Positions 1-9,068 of a DNA stretch of 64,000 bases are shown here, piece by piece. Position 1 is the first letter of the stretch. The number at the start of each line of letters is the position of its first letter. Source of the DNA: JALZKA01 sp963754045 (GTDB lineage Bacteria; Actinomycetota; Thermoleophilia; Solirubrobacterales; 70-9); the NCBI GenBank assembly GCA_963754045.1, contig CAVWEN010000002.1, positions 248,001 to 312,000 on the forward strand, in the 5' to 3' direction. The notes under the pieces were generated by a model that saw only the letters and a program-made list of their open reading frames with translations, had not been told where the DNA came from and did no database searches. Position numbers and translations under genes: made by a program.

Positions 1-1360
1 AGAGCCGAAGGCGGCGCCCGGCGCGCGTCACATCGAGCTGGGGAGCGAACTGCAGATAGCGGCGGTACACGTGTCGCTCCCGGGATCTGAGGAGATCGAC
101 CACGGCCAGGGCGACGCCCGGCTTGAAGAGGTAGAGGCGAAGGTGTCTCACCCCCTGCCGGCGCACCGTCGGATTGACGCCCAGGACCGCGTACCAGCCG
201 GCGCCCCTTCCTCCGGCGAGGATCCCGCTGCCGTACTCGTCGCCATACCCGGTTCGGAACCCCTCCCCGTCAACCGTGAGGACGCTGTGCGCCTGGGGCG
301 AGCGCTGGAAGCGGTTCCAACGCTTGGAGTAGTCGTAGTCGTAGAACCCGCTGTCGGTGACGACGCGCCGCCCCGCCTCGAACAGCTCGAAGGTGAGATC
401 GTCGGCGTGCTTGTGGTTGGCCGAGCGGAAGCTCGCCGACGCGCCTAGGTAACTGCTCCCCCGCTTGACGAACGCGTATCCCGACCGGGGCAGAACGCGA
501 AACCCGCGTGCTGCAGCCCCAAAATGGCCGATCCAGCCGGGCAACGGATCCATAGTGTGCAAGTCGCCGAACGGGGCGAGCCCGCCGTCGGGGAGCACGA
601 ACCACCCGAGCCCGGATGCCAGCCTGCGGGTGATGCGGGCCAGCCTGGGCCCCCGCTGCACGTCATCGGCGAACTGGCCGGCGAGCTTCGCGACGGTTGC
701 CTGATAGTTGGGCGAGTTGGCCAGCCAGATGCGCTCGCTGTCCACATACCGGCGCCGCAGGGTCGGCTCGAAGCGCTTCACCGCAAGCGCGTGCCAATCG
801 GCCGCCTCCGGGAGGAACGGCATGTAGCCGCCTAAAAGCCCCAGCGCATAGTCGCCGTAGAGCCCGTGGTCGTCGCGAACCGTGTGGTACTCGGTCAGGT
901 ACTGGGCGTGCAGGCGAAGGGAATCAATCAACGTCGCCGCCTGTGCGTCATCGAGTAATCCCTCGCACGCCGCCGCCCTGGACAGATAGGCGATATAACC
1001 GGTGCGGTCGGCCGTGACCTTGTCGGCCCACGCGGGCTGGAACTCGGCCGGCGCCGGAAGCGGATTAGCGGCAATCCAGTCGAGCGCCAGGTCCCGCGCC
1101 TGGGCCAGCGCGGCGTCGCCGCTCGGGTCGCCGTCACGGTGGATCTGAAACAGGACGTCGAGCCACCCGAGGGCGTGCAGCCAATGGCGCCAGGAGCGGC
1201 TCTCATATGGGTCGGCGCCCCAGTCGACGGGCGGCGCGAGGTTTGCGCGATACCCCAGCAGAACATCGAAGTCGCCACCCAGCGCCGCCGCCCGGTCCTC
1301 GGGCGAATGCGCTCGCGTCGCGACGACGTCGTAGGCGGGCGGGCAGGTAGCGACGCTCAT
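1..1360 (-). CDS. Heparinase II/III-like polysaccharide lyase, C-terminus cut by window edge
   Basis: About 453 codons are visible and the 3' end lies outside the window. An N-terminal helical (alpha/alpha toroid-like) part is followed at about residue 316 by HKHADDLTFELF and then DSGFYDYD, the pattern at the start of the heparinase II/III beta-sandwich domain. Members cleave uronic-acid polysaccharides or sit in capsule and exopolysaccharide loci. The frame stays open back to a stop at 1439-1441. I chose ATG at 1360; a TTG at 1411 would add a hydrophobic alanine-rich stretch that might be a weak signal peptide, so export is undecided. The gene is divergent from the glycosyltransferase at 1545. 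Family call is confident, substrate unknown. Confidence 0.8.
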   Translation of the reverse strand, partial: MSVATCPPAYDVVATRAHSPEDRAAALGGDFDVLLGYRANLAPPVDWGADPYESRSWRHWLHALGWLDVLFQIHRDGDPSGDAALAQARDLALDWIAANPLPAPAEFQPAWADKVTADRTGYIAYLSRAAACEGLLDDAQAATLIDSLRLHAQYLTEYHTVRDDHGLYGDYALGLLGGYMPFLPEAADWHALAVKRFEPTLRRRYVDSERIWLANSPNYQATVAKLAGQFADDVQRGPRLARITRRLASGLGWFVLPDGGLAPFGDLHTMDPLPGWIGHFGAAARGFRVLPRSGYAFVKRGSSYLGASASFRSANHKHADDLTFELFEAGRRVVTDSGFYDYDYSKRWNRFQRSPQAHSVLTVDGEGFRTGYGDEYGSGILAGGRGAGWYAVLGVNPTVRRQGVRHLRLYLFKPGVALAVVDLLRSRERHVYRRYLQFAPQLDVTRAGRRLRL

Positions 1361-1544
1361 GGCCTCGAGCTCGGCTGGTGCGGCCGCGTTCGTCGGCGTA
1401 GCGCAGATCAAGGTGGCGGTGAGTGCGAGGGCGTTCGATCACCGCGGTTGATCTGGCGGTTCTGGCGTCCCGCATCGGGCCATTCTTGCCGGTGAGTCTC
1501 TGCGGGCGTCGGGTCCACTCCGGATCCCCTAGTTTTTCCAGTGA

Positions 1545-2666
1545 ATGGCTGCTTCCGGGGACGAGCGCCGCGTTCGCGTGGTGATGGCGCTGAAGGTGCG
1601 CGACGAGGTCGACGTCATCGAGCACAATCTGCGCGTACACCACGCGCTCGGCATCGAACACTTCGTTGTCACCCACCTCGGCTCGATCGACAGCTCTCAC
1701 GCGGTCCTCAAGCGCTGGGAGAAGGCCGGCCTGATGACAATCTTCGAACGCTCCGGGGTATACCTGGAGGAGTCGACCGGTTGGGCTCAGGAGATGATTC
1801 GCTACGCGATCGACGGGCTCGGGGCGGACTGGGTGATCCACTGCGACTCGGACGAGTTCGTGCTTCCGGTCGAAGGAACCATCGCCACGGCGCTCGCCGC
1901 CATCGAGCCCGAGGCCGGAGCCGTCGTGATGCCACGTTCGAACTTCGTCGCGGTGCCCGGCCCGGAGCCGTTTCTGCAGCGGCTCGTGGTCCGGGAGCGA
2001 CGCTCGACCCTCGGGCCAAAGCTGGCACACCGCGGCCTCGCCGAGGTCGTGATGGTCGAGAACGCCGGACACCTGGTCACCACGGAGCGCGACCTCGAGG
2101 TCCAGTTTCGCTCGATCGAACGCGCCGCCCTGAAGCCGTCCGCAGAGGCCTCGCCATTCTCACCGCCTCCGCCCGAGCTCAGCTGGTCCGCCCAAGTGCC
2201 CCTTCGCATGCACCACTACCCGGTGCGCTCACTGGATGGCTTTACGCGCCGACTCGAGATCGAGGTGAACGACAAGGCCGAGAACGATCCGCGAATCGAT
2301 CGGCTCAAGGCACGGCTCGATCGGGGCGAGGCGCAGAAGATCTACGCAGAACAGCTCGCGAGCCCCGATCAGATCTCGGAGGGGCTGGCGGCCGGGCGCC
2401 TGGTGCGCGACGAGCGGGTGCTCGATCTGGCTACGCGCGCCCCGGACCCGATCGAAAGCGGCGTCGGCGCGGGATCGCTGCCGATCGTCCCTGGCACCGA
2501 CCGGGCCGAGCTCCTCGCCGAGCAGCAATCGGATGCGCTGACCGCGGTCGGGCGGGTGGTGCTGCTTGCGACCGTCCGCCACAAGCGCACCGCGGCGCTG
2601 CTGAAACGCGCCAGGCGGCGCAACTCCAGACTTCAGGCTCGACTGGCGACCGAACCGAACGAGTAG
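1545..2666 (+). CDS. Glycosyltransferase, family 2/92-like (Glyco_tranf_2_4 type)
   Basis: The 373-residue protein begins with a GT-A nucleotide-binding pattern (MALKVRDEVDVIEHNLRVHH) and has a DxD-type metal site in HCDSDEFVLP near residue 105. This matches the short glycosyltransferases that share VRNEAD...DxD with family 92. It probably transfers a sugar in the cytoplasm during cell-surface glycan assembly. It is a paralogue of the protein at 13862-15064. The last 30 residues are arginine-rich (LLKRARRRNSRLQARL). The 3' end overlaps the tail of the convergent methyltransferase-glycosyltransferase gene by 34 bases. A TAGTTT hexamer lies 9 bases before the ATG. Donor and acceptor are not predictable. 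Confidence 0.82.
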   Translation: MAASGDERRVRVVMALKVRDEVDVIEHNLRVHHALGIEHFVVTHLGSIDSSHAVLKRWEKAGLMTIFERSGVYLEESTGWAQEMIRYAIDGLGADWVIHCDSDEFVLPVEGTIATALAAIEPEAGAVVMPRSNFVAVPGPEPFLQRLVVRERRSTLGPKLAHRGLAEVVMVENAGHLVTTERDLEVQFRSIERAALKPSAEASPFSPPPPELSWSAQVPLRMHHYPVRSLDGFTRRLEIEVNDKAENDPRIDRLKARLDRGEAQKIYAEQLASPDQISEGLAAGRLVRDERVLDLATRAPDPIESGVGAGSLPIVPGTDRAELLAEQQSDALTAVGRVVLLATVRHKRTAALLKRARRRNSRLQARLATEPNE

Positions 2667-5086
2667 CGATCGGCCGCGTAGGTGCGGAGCCCGCTCGGAT
2701 CGGGCACGCCACCTCGGAACGCGAGCCGGCGCGCGGCATCCGCGGTCGCGACGATCGCGGCCGGGTCGACCGGGATGTCATACGCATGCTCGGCCCCCGT
2801 CCCAGCCGGCTTGCCGACGACCTCCGCGTCCGTGTAGACGAAGGCGGCGGCAAGATCCTCAAGGTAGTGCTCGGCATATTGGTGATCCGCACCAACGAAC
2901 GCCACCAGCTCGCCTGAAGCCGAGGCGACCGCCGCCGCGGGGTCGAGGTCGCCGTTGCCGGTCCGCAGCACCTCGTGCGCAGGCAGCGTCTGCGCTGCAA
3001 GCTGCTCGAACAGCTCGGAGGAAGCGCCCTGGCCGGGTTGGACGATGACCGAGGTTGTGGGCAGGGCCGGGCGCTCGTGTCCGCTGATCCCGGCGATCCG
3101 AAGCACCTCGTCGACCCGGTGCGAATAGGTGTGTTCGCGCAGAACGTGGCGCATCGCCTGGTGCGCCCTCGCCTCTGCAGCGTTGGAATCGCCGAGCAGT
3201 GACTCGAGCTGCTCACGCGCTTCCTCGGGCCCGGTCACGATGGCAACCTCACCCCCGAACATCTGCTCCAGAGCCGGAGAGTGCCCGGAGAGGACCGGAG
3301 TCGCGCTGGCCGAGAGTTCGAACACGCGTCGCGCGCACATCGTCGGCGACGTGGTGACCGAGTTGACGTTGAGGAAGAGGCGGTAGGACTTGTAGGCACT
3401 CACCATTCGCTCGTAGGGGAGCGAGCCCACCACCTGGCTGCGGTAGGGCTCCGGCCACTCGAACTTCTCGGCCTCGCCCGCCGCCACCCGGCTGTAGATG
3501 TGGAGACCAAATTCGCAGGCCGGCGCGAGCAGCAATTCCATCTGCTCCCGGCGTGCAGGATGCTTGTGGGCGATGTAGCTGCCCGCGAACGCCACGGGGT
3601 GGGCGCGGCCGCCGGGGACCGACACCGGATTGTGGATCCGCGGCTGCGCTCCGAACGAGAGCACCGACACTTCCTCCCGGCCGAGCGCCTCCTGGTAAGG
3701 ACCGAAGCAGTTGGAGTCAGTTGTCAGCACGTGGTCGAACAGGCGCGCGGCCTCGAGGAAGGTGTTGAAGCGCGGCGGGTCCTCCTTGTTCCAGAAGACG
3801 GTCGGCACGCCACGGACCCGACACCAGGCGACGAGCTCCGCGAACGAGTCGGAGTCGGAGGTCCGGTCGGCCAGCGCCCTAGCCCAGCGGTCTCCGTTCG
3901 CGCGCCAGGCAGATTCGACGAAGAGGAGGTCGGGCGGATCATCGGTCAGCAGCTCACGCCAGTCGTCGGGCCCAACCTCGATCTGATCCCATTCGTAGCT
4001 GAACGCAAGCGAGCTGAAGCGATCGAGAATCGTCGCGACGCGCAGGTTCGGGCGGACGATCGGCCCGACCGGGAGCGGCGGAGGCTCCGGGAGCTGCACG
4101 CTCAGCTCGACGTCCTGCCCGTCGCCCGCCTCCGCGACCATGCGAAGGGCGGGCTCTGGACGCTGCTTCGGCACGCGCCGCTTCGGCTTCGGGCGCGGCA
4201 GCGGCTCGGCCTTCCGCAGCGCTCGGACGATGCCGAGGGGTAGCGCGGCGAACCCTCGCGGCCGGCGGGCGGCGGACAAGGCCCGAGCCAGGCGCGCGGA
4301 GCGACTACGGCGACTGATCCGGAGCTGCCAGGCCAGCTTGCGACGGCGCCTACGCTCCCTGGATGCCCGTCGGCGCGCCCTGCGAAGGTCCTGACCACGG
4401 GCCCGGGCCCGTTCGCGGTAGCGCCGGCGCAGGCGGGTCTCGCGCGCCTGCGCGACGACCATCGCTTGCTCGAAAGGCTTCTGGGCCGCGAGAACCGCGG
4501 CGGCGGCGGATTCCGCCCCCATCGGCCCGGATCGCGCTACCACGCGGAAGTAGCCGTCCACGATGTCGAGCGACTCGATCGTCATCGCGGCCGCAATGGT
4601 CTCGACCAGCGACGCGACGTAGAACGTCTGGTGGTGATCCTCGTGAGAGAGATAGCCGAATGGCGTGGTCATCAGGATCCGCCCGTCGGGCCTGACCACC
4701 CGGGCGATCTCGAGCAGGACCGGAGCCGGCTCGACCAGGTGTTCGAGCACTTCGCCGAAGACGACGGTGTCGAACGAAGCGTCATCGAACGCCAGCTGGC
4801 TGGCGTCGGCCACGTCGAAGCGTAAGCGCTCCTGAACCTCGCGGGGACGGCGCTCGCGCTCGGCGCGGGCCATCTCCACGCGTTCGGGCTCGTAGTCGAT
4901 ACCGATCACCTCGTGGCCGGAGCGGGCCAAAAGCAGCGAGGTGATTCCCTGCGAGCAGCCGACGTCGAGCACGCGTCCGCGCGCGTGAGCGGTCAGCCAG
5001 TGAATGCGGTCACGTGCGCGGGCGCGGACATCGTGCGTCCCCGCCTCACCCCTGTAGACCTCGCCGATACGGTCCGCATTGGCCAT
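2633..5086 (-). CDS. Methyltransferase-glycosyltransferase fusion protein
   Basis: The 817-residue protein has at least three parts. Residues 35-185 are a class I SAM methyltransferase (GRVLDVGCSQGIT motif I; VVFGEVLEHL; a VVRPDGRILMTTP strand typical of UbiG-like folds). Residues 216-279 are a very arginine-rich linker. Residues 345-665 resemble CgeB/family-1-like glycosyltransferases (NLRVATILDRFS start; NVNSVTTSPTMCARRVFELS region near the donor site). The last 140 residues resemble a truncated GT2-like Rossmann domain (ASGELVAFVGADHQY). It presumably glycosylates and methylates a surface glycan or lipid-linked intermediate. ATG 5086 is 99 bases from the divergent clpB start. Domain boundaries are approximate. 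Confidence 0.75.
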   Translation of the reverse strand: MANADRIGEVYRGEAGTHDVRARARDRIHWLTAHARGRVLDVGCSQGITSLLLARSGHEVIGIDYEPERVEMARAERERRPREVQERLRFDVADASQLAFDDASFDTVVFGEVLEHLVEPAPVLLEIARVVRPDGRILMTTPFGYLSHEDHHQTFYVASLVETIAAAMTIESLDIVDGYFRVVARSGPMGAESAAAAVLAAQKPFEQAMVVAQARETRLRRRYRERARARGQDLRRARRRASRERRRRRKLAWQLRISRRSRSARLARALSAARRPRGFAALPLGIVRALRKAEPLPRPKPKRRVPKQRPEPALRMVAEAGDGQDVELSVQLPEPPPLPVGPIVRPNLRVATILDRFSSLAFSYEWDQIEVGPDDWRELLTDDPPDLLFVESAWRANGDRWARALADRTSDSDSFAELVAWCRVRGVPTVFWNKEDPPRFNTFLEAARLFDHVLTTDSNCFGPYQEALGREEVSVLSFGAQPRIHNPVSVPGGRAHPVAFAGSYIAHKHPARREQMELLLAPACEFGLHIYSRVAAGEAEKFEWPEPYRSQVVGSLPYERMVSAYKSYRLFLNVNSVTTSPTMCARRVFELSASATPVLSGHSPALEQMFGGEVAIVTGPEEAREQLESLLGDSNAAEARAHQAMRHVLREHTYSHRVDEVLRIAGISGHERPALPTTSVIVQPGQGASSELFEQLAAQTLPAHEVLRTGNGDLDPAAAVASASGELVAFVGADHQYAEHYLEDLAAAFVYTDAEVVGKPAGTGAEHAYDIPVDPAAIVATADAARRLAFRGGVPDPSGLRTYAADRYSFGSVASRA

Positions 5087-5172
5087 CGGATGAAGATATT
5101 ACGGCGCTTCCCGCGCGCCGACCCAGCCACCGGCACCGACGAATCTATATGCTGCTCACTTAGATTTTCTGC

Positions 5173-5178
5173 TACTCT
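5173..5178 (+). promoter_or_regulatory. -10-like element for a leaderless clpB mRNA
   Basis: TACTCT fits the TANNNT -10 pattern and ends 7 bases before the clpB ATG at 5186. No Shine-Dalgarno sequence precedes the ATG, so transcription would begin at or next to the start codon. No inverted repeat of the HspR (HAIR) type was seen here. Confidence 0.5.
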
Positions 5179-5185
5179 TTCTTCG

Positions 5186-7780
5186 ATGCAACCAGACCGC
5201 TTCACGATTCGCAGCCAGGAGGCGGTGAGCGCCGCGCAGCGCGCAGCCGCGGCCTCGGGCAATCCGGAGGCCACCACCGCGCACCTGCTGGCGGCGCTCC
5301 TCGGCCAGCCTGACAGCTTTCCCGTGCCCGTCCTCCAGCGGATCGGGGTGGACCTCGACGCCTTGCGCGAACGGCTGGGCGACCGACTCGCCGGCCTCGC
5401 TGTGGTCCACGGCGACGATCCCGTCGAGCCGCGCCCGTCGCGGGGACTGATGGGCGTGCTGCAGGCCGCGGAGCGTGAGGTCGCCGCGATGGGGCGCCAG
5501 ACCATCTCCACGGAGCATCTGCTGCTCGCCCTGGCCCGGCCCGAATCCGATTTGGCTGAGCTGCTGCCGGACCACGACTCGATTCTCAAGGCAATCGACG
5601 AGGTCGTGGGACCGAACGTCGCCGACTCGCCGAATCCCGAGGACACGGCCCAGGCCCTGGAGAAGTTCGGTCGCGACCTGACCGCGGCGGCCGAGGAGGG
5701 CAAGCTCGACCCGGTCATCGGTCGCGACGACGAGATCCGCCGGGTTATTCAGGTCCTCTCCCGCCGCACCAAGAACAACCCGGTTCTGATCGGTGATCCC
5801 GGCGTCGGCAAGACCGCGATCGTCGAGGGCCTCGCCCAGCGCATCATCGCCGGTGACGTCCCCGAGTCGCTGCGCGACCGCCGGGTGATTGCGCTCGACA
5901 TCGGCTCGCTGCTCGCCGGCTCGAAGTACCGAGGCGAATTCGAGGAGCGGCTGAAGGCCGTTCTCGGCGAGGTCCAGGCGGGCGAGGGCCGGATCGTCCT
6001 CTTCATCGACGAGTTGCACACGATCGTCGGCGCCGGTGCGGCCGAGGGCGCAGTCGACGCGGCCAACCTTCTGAAGCCGATGCTCGCCCGCGGCGAGCTG
6101 CGAGCCGTCGGCGCCACGACGCTCGACGAATTCCGCAAGCACATCGAGCCCGATGCGGCGCTCGAGCGGCGGTTCCAGCCCGTACTCGTCGGCGAGCCGG
6201 ATATTGGCGACACGATCGCAATCCTGCGTGGGCTCAAGGGCCGCTACGAGGAACACCACGGCGTTCGCATCACAGACCCGGCCATCGTCGCTGCCGCCAC
6301 GCTCTCAGAGCGTTACATCGCCGACCGCTTCCTCCCTGACAAGGCCATCGACCTGGTCGACGAGGCCGCATCCCGATTGAAGATGGAGATCGAGTCGGTC
6401 CCGACCGAGATCGACGAGGTCGACCGCCGCATCCAGCAGCTCGAGATCGAGCGACAGGCTCTTTCGAAGGAGAAGGACAAGGCCTCGAAGGAGCGCCTGG
6501 AGGCGATCGAGACCGAGCTCGCGGAGCTGACCGAGCGCGGCGGCGAGATGAAGGCGCGCTGGCAGAACGAGAAGGACGCGATCGACGCGATCAAGCGGGC
6601 CAAGGCACAGCTCGAGGAAGCCGAGCGAGCCCACGATCGGGCCCAGCGAGACGCCGACCTTGAGGCGGCGGGCAAGCTTCGCTACAAGGAGATACCCGAG
6701 CTGGAGGCGATCCTCGCCGAGCAGGAGGCCCGGTTGGGCGAGCTCCACTCGGGCGGGGCATCGCTACTGGTCGACGAGGTCAGCGAGCAGGACATCGCCG
6801 AGGTGGTCGCAAAGTGGACGGGCATCCCGGTCGCGCGACTGATGGAGGGTGAGGTCGAAAAGCTGATCCACATGGAGGAGCGCCTGCACGATCGCGTGAT
6901 CGGTCAGGACGAAGCTGTCGAGGCGGTCTCGAACGCGCTGCGGCGCTCGCGGGCCGGACTGGCCGACCCTGCCCGGCCGATCGGCACCTTCCTCTTCCTC
7001 GGCCCGACCGGTGTCGGCAAGACGGAGCTGGCGAAAGCGCTGGCGGAGTTCATGTTCGACTCCGAGCAGGCGATCGTGCGCATTGACATGTCCGAGTACA
7101 TGGAAAAGCACGCTGTCGCGCGGCTGATCGGAGCTCCACCCGGCTACGTCGGCTACGACGAGGGCGGTCAGCTGACCGAGGCCGTGCGCCGTCGCCCCTA
7201 CGCCGTGATCCTGCTCGACGAGATCGAGAAGGCACACCCGGACGCGTTCAACGTCCTGCTCCAGATCATGGACGACGGTCGTCTCACCGACGGCAAGGGC
7301 CGCACCGTGGACTTCTCGAACGCGATCCTGATCATGACCTCGAACGTCGGCTCCCAGGAGATCGCCGCCGAGACGATCGACGAGCGGATCCGCGAGCGGA
7401 TCGAGGCGGTCCTCATATCGACCTTCAAGCCGGAGTTCCTCAACCGTCTCGACGAGACGGTCATCTTCCACCGACTCTCGCGGGAGGACATCAGCCGGAT
7501 CGTCGAGCTCCAGGTCGAACAGCTCGCCGGGCGGGTCCGCGAGCGCGGAATCGAGATCGAGCTCACAGCGGAAGCGCGCACCCTGCTGGGCAATCTCGGC
7601 TACGACCCGACCTACGGCGCCCGGCCGCTAAAACGGGTGATCCAGCGCCGGCTCGTAGACAAGTTGGCGCTGCGACTGCTCGAGGGGGCGTTCACAGAAG
7701 GCCAGCGGGTGCGAGTTGACGCCGAGGACGGCGAGCTGGTTTTCCGGCCGGCGCCGAGAGCCGTCGAGGCCGTCGCCTGA
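5186..7780 (+). CDS. clpB: ATP-dependent chaperone ClpB
   Basis: A cytoplasmic hexameric disaggregase that works with DnaK to rescue aggregated proteins. The 864-residue length is normal for the family. It has the Clp-N repeat domain (residues 1-145), AAA+ domain 1 with Walker A GDPGVGKT near residue 203 and Walker B VLFIDELHTI, a coiled-coil middle domain (about 400-520), and AAA+ domain 2 with GPTGVGKT near residue 606. The frame is open upstream to 4913, but MQPDRFTIRSQEAV is the family's usual N-terminus, so ATG 5186 is the start. It is divergent from the methyltransferase-glycosyltransferase gene and sits inside a surface-glycan locus without an obvious functional link. Confidence 0.97.
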   Translation: MQPDRFTIRSQEAVSAAQRAAAASGNPEATTAHLLAALLGQPDSFPVPVLQRIGVDLDALRERLGDRLAGLAVVHGDDPVEPRPSRGLMGVLQAAEREVAAMGRQTISTEHLLLALARPESDLAELLPDHDSILKAIDEVVGPNVADSPNPEDTAQALEKFGRDLTAAAEEGKLDPVIGRDDEIRRVIQVLSRRTKNNPVLIGDPGVGKTAIVEGLAQRIIAGDVPESLRDRRVIALDIGSLLAGSKYRGEFEERLKAVLGEVQAGEGRIVLFIDELHTIVGAGAAEGAVDAANLLKPMLARGELRAVGATTLDEFRKHIEPDAALERRFQPVLVGEPDIGDTIAILRGLKGRYEEHHGVRITDPAIVAAATLSERYIADRFLPDKAIDLVDEAASRLKMEIESVPTEIDEVDRRIQQLEIERQALSKEKDKASKERLEAIETELAELTERGGEMKARWQNEKDAIDAIKRAKAQLEEAERAHDRAQRDADLEAAGKLRYKEIPELEAILAEQEARLGELHSGGASLLVDEVSEQDIAEVVAKWTGIPVARLMEGEVEKLIHMEERLHDRVIGQDEAVEAVSNALRRSRAGLADPARPIGTFLFLGPTGVGKTELAKALAEFMFDSEQAIVRIDMSEYMEKHAVARLIGAPPGYVGYDEGGQLTEAVRRRPYAVILLDEIEKAHPDAFNVLLQIMDDGRLTDGKGRTVDFSNAILIMTSNVGSQEIAAETIDERIRERIEAVLISTFKPEFLNRLDETVIFHRLSREDISRIVELQVEQLAGRVRERGIEIELTAEARTLLGNLGYDPTYGARPLKRVIQRRLVDKLALRLLEGAFTEGQRVRVDAEDGELVFRPAPRAVEAVA

Positions 7781-7829
7781 GCGAGCGCAACTTGCGGTGA
7801 GGGGCGACTCGCGGAGCCCCCTGGGGCGG

Positions 7830-9068
7830 CTAACGGCCGAGCGCGGCGCCGAGTCTGCGCCGCGCCAAGCGCATGGAGCGGCGCATCCGCCGGGCCGTCC
7901 GGGCACGCGCCCGCCTCGCCCGGCGAAGCGCGCGGCGGCGCGCCTGCCGGCGCCGGCGGCGGCGCACTCGAGTCCGGTGCTCGGCAGCGTCGCGGCGATC
8001 GAGCTCGTCCACGCGGCGCACCCATGCGACCTCGAGATGTCCGAGCTCGGGGGGCAGATTGCCGGCAATCTGCTGCGAGACCTTGATGCGATCGCTCGGC
8101 GGGATCGCAACCACGAGGATCGACTCGGCCGAGAGTGGAGCCTCAAAGGCCACCTGCCAACTCGTCCCACCGTCGCGGGCCAGCGCGCACATCGTCTTCA
8201 AGCACTTGAAGCAACGGCCACAGTTCGAAGCTGTGTCCGCCTCCCAGCAGACCTTCAGGTGCCTGAGTGCGACGGGGCTGCCGCCGACCAGGGCGATGCG
8301 GCCCATCTTGCCCAGCTCGGTTCCGTCCTGCCGGAACTCGGTGGTCTCGGTGCTCCAAAGCCGGTCGAGCTCGGGATGGCTGCCGCGGGCGCGCGGGTGC
8401 TCGTCGTCCACGGTGGCCCCGTAGAGTGCGTCTGAGAGCATCGGGCCGACGGCCAGGGCGCCGCCAGCCAGCACTGCGCCGAAGCCCTCCACCCAGGCCA
8501 TTCCCTTTCGGACTAGCTCATCGGTGTTCGTCGCGAGGCGAACCACGGGGAGGCCGAACTCCGCGCCGGCCCGCTCGGTCGCGAGCCAGATCTCCCGCAT
8601 CGTCTGCTCCGAGTGGATGCGGCTGAGACCTTCGAAGCTCAGGAGGTGGGTCACCCGCTCGTCGATGGTCCCCTCGAGGGAGCGCAGGAGGGTCGCGCTG
8701 CTATCGACGCCCCGTGAATAGAAGAGCCCGACGCCACTGGCGCCGCGCGCCTGGGCTGCGACCGCCTCCTCGGCAATCACGCTCGCGGCACGATAGGACC
8801 ACCATTCGGAGTACATTCGGCTGGCCGCCCGCGCACCCTCGACGATGCGGGTGGAAACGGGGCCTTCGATCGTCAAGTCTTCGCCCAGCCCGGTTGCCAA
8901 AGCGGTGGCGACCGGCACGAACGGGGTCGCGCTGTCGTCGATGTAGCCGCCGTAGTCGGCTGCCACGGCCAGCGCAGCCGTCCACGGCTCGGCTCCGCTC
9001 GGGACGATCTCGGCCTCGAGGGCGACCTCGCCGCGTCGCTCGCGGCGGACCGGCCGGCGAAGGATCAC
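7830..9068 (-). CDS. PP-loop (N-type ATP pyrophosphatase) enzyme with QueC-like zinc motif
   Basis: The 412-residue protein has a PP-loop, FYSRGVDSSAT at residues 116-126 (canonical SGGVDSS with Arg for Gly). It also has four cysteines C274-x8-C283-x2-C286-x2-C289, the spacing of the QueC zinc site. PP-loop enzymes adenylate a carboxylate or carbonyl so that an amine, amide or sulfur can be installed. There is no N-terminal Ntn amidotransferase domain as in asparagine synthetase. Residues 353-412 are almost entirely arginine and alanine. Its ATG overlaps the stop of the upstream carrier protein-citrate synthase-adenylation gene by 4 bases, so the two are probably co-translated and act in one pathway. 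Substrate unknown; a QueC role in queuosine synthesis is unlikely because no queuosine genes are nearby. Confidence 0.72.
   Translation of the reverse strand: MILRRPVRRERRGEVALEAEIVPSGAEPWTAALAVAADYGGYIDDSATPFVPVATALATGLGEDLTIEGPVSTRIVEGARAASRMYSEWWSYRAASVIAEEAVAAQARGASGVGLFYSRGVDSSATLLRSLEGTIDERVTHLLSFEGLSRIHSEQTMREIWLATERAGAEFGLPVVRLATNTDELVRKGMAWVEGFGAVLAGGALAVGPMLSDALYGATVDDEHPRARGSHPELDRLWSTETTEFRQDGTELGKMGRIALVGGSPVALRHLKVCWEADTASNCGRCFKCLKTMCALARDGGTSWQVAFEAPLSAESILVVAIPPSDRIKVSQQIAGNLPPELGHLEVAWVRRVDELDRRDAAEHRTRVRRRRRRQARRRALRRARRARARTARRMRRSMRLARRRLGAALGR

Noticed and set aside
4913..5185. Extended N-terminus for clpB from an upstream start
   Set aside because: The extra 91 residues lie antisense to the methyltransferase gene and have no similarity to Clp-N; MQPDRFT matches the family start and a -10 hexamer fits it.
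5087..5185. HspR (HAIR) operator before clpB
   Set aside because: No CTTGAGT-N7-ACTCAAG-like repeat is present.
7830..9068. QueC (preQ0 synthase) or the anti-phage QatC protein as the identity of the PP-loop gene
   Set aside because: Only the zinc spacing and PP-loop match. No queuosine genes or qatA, qatB, qatD are present, and the gene is coupled to a biosynthetic fusion.
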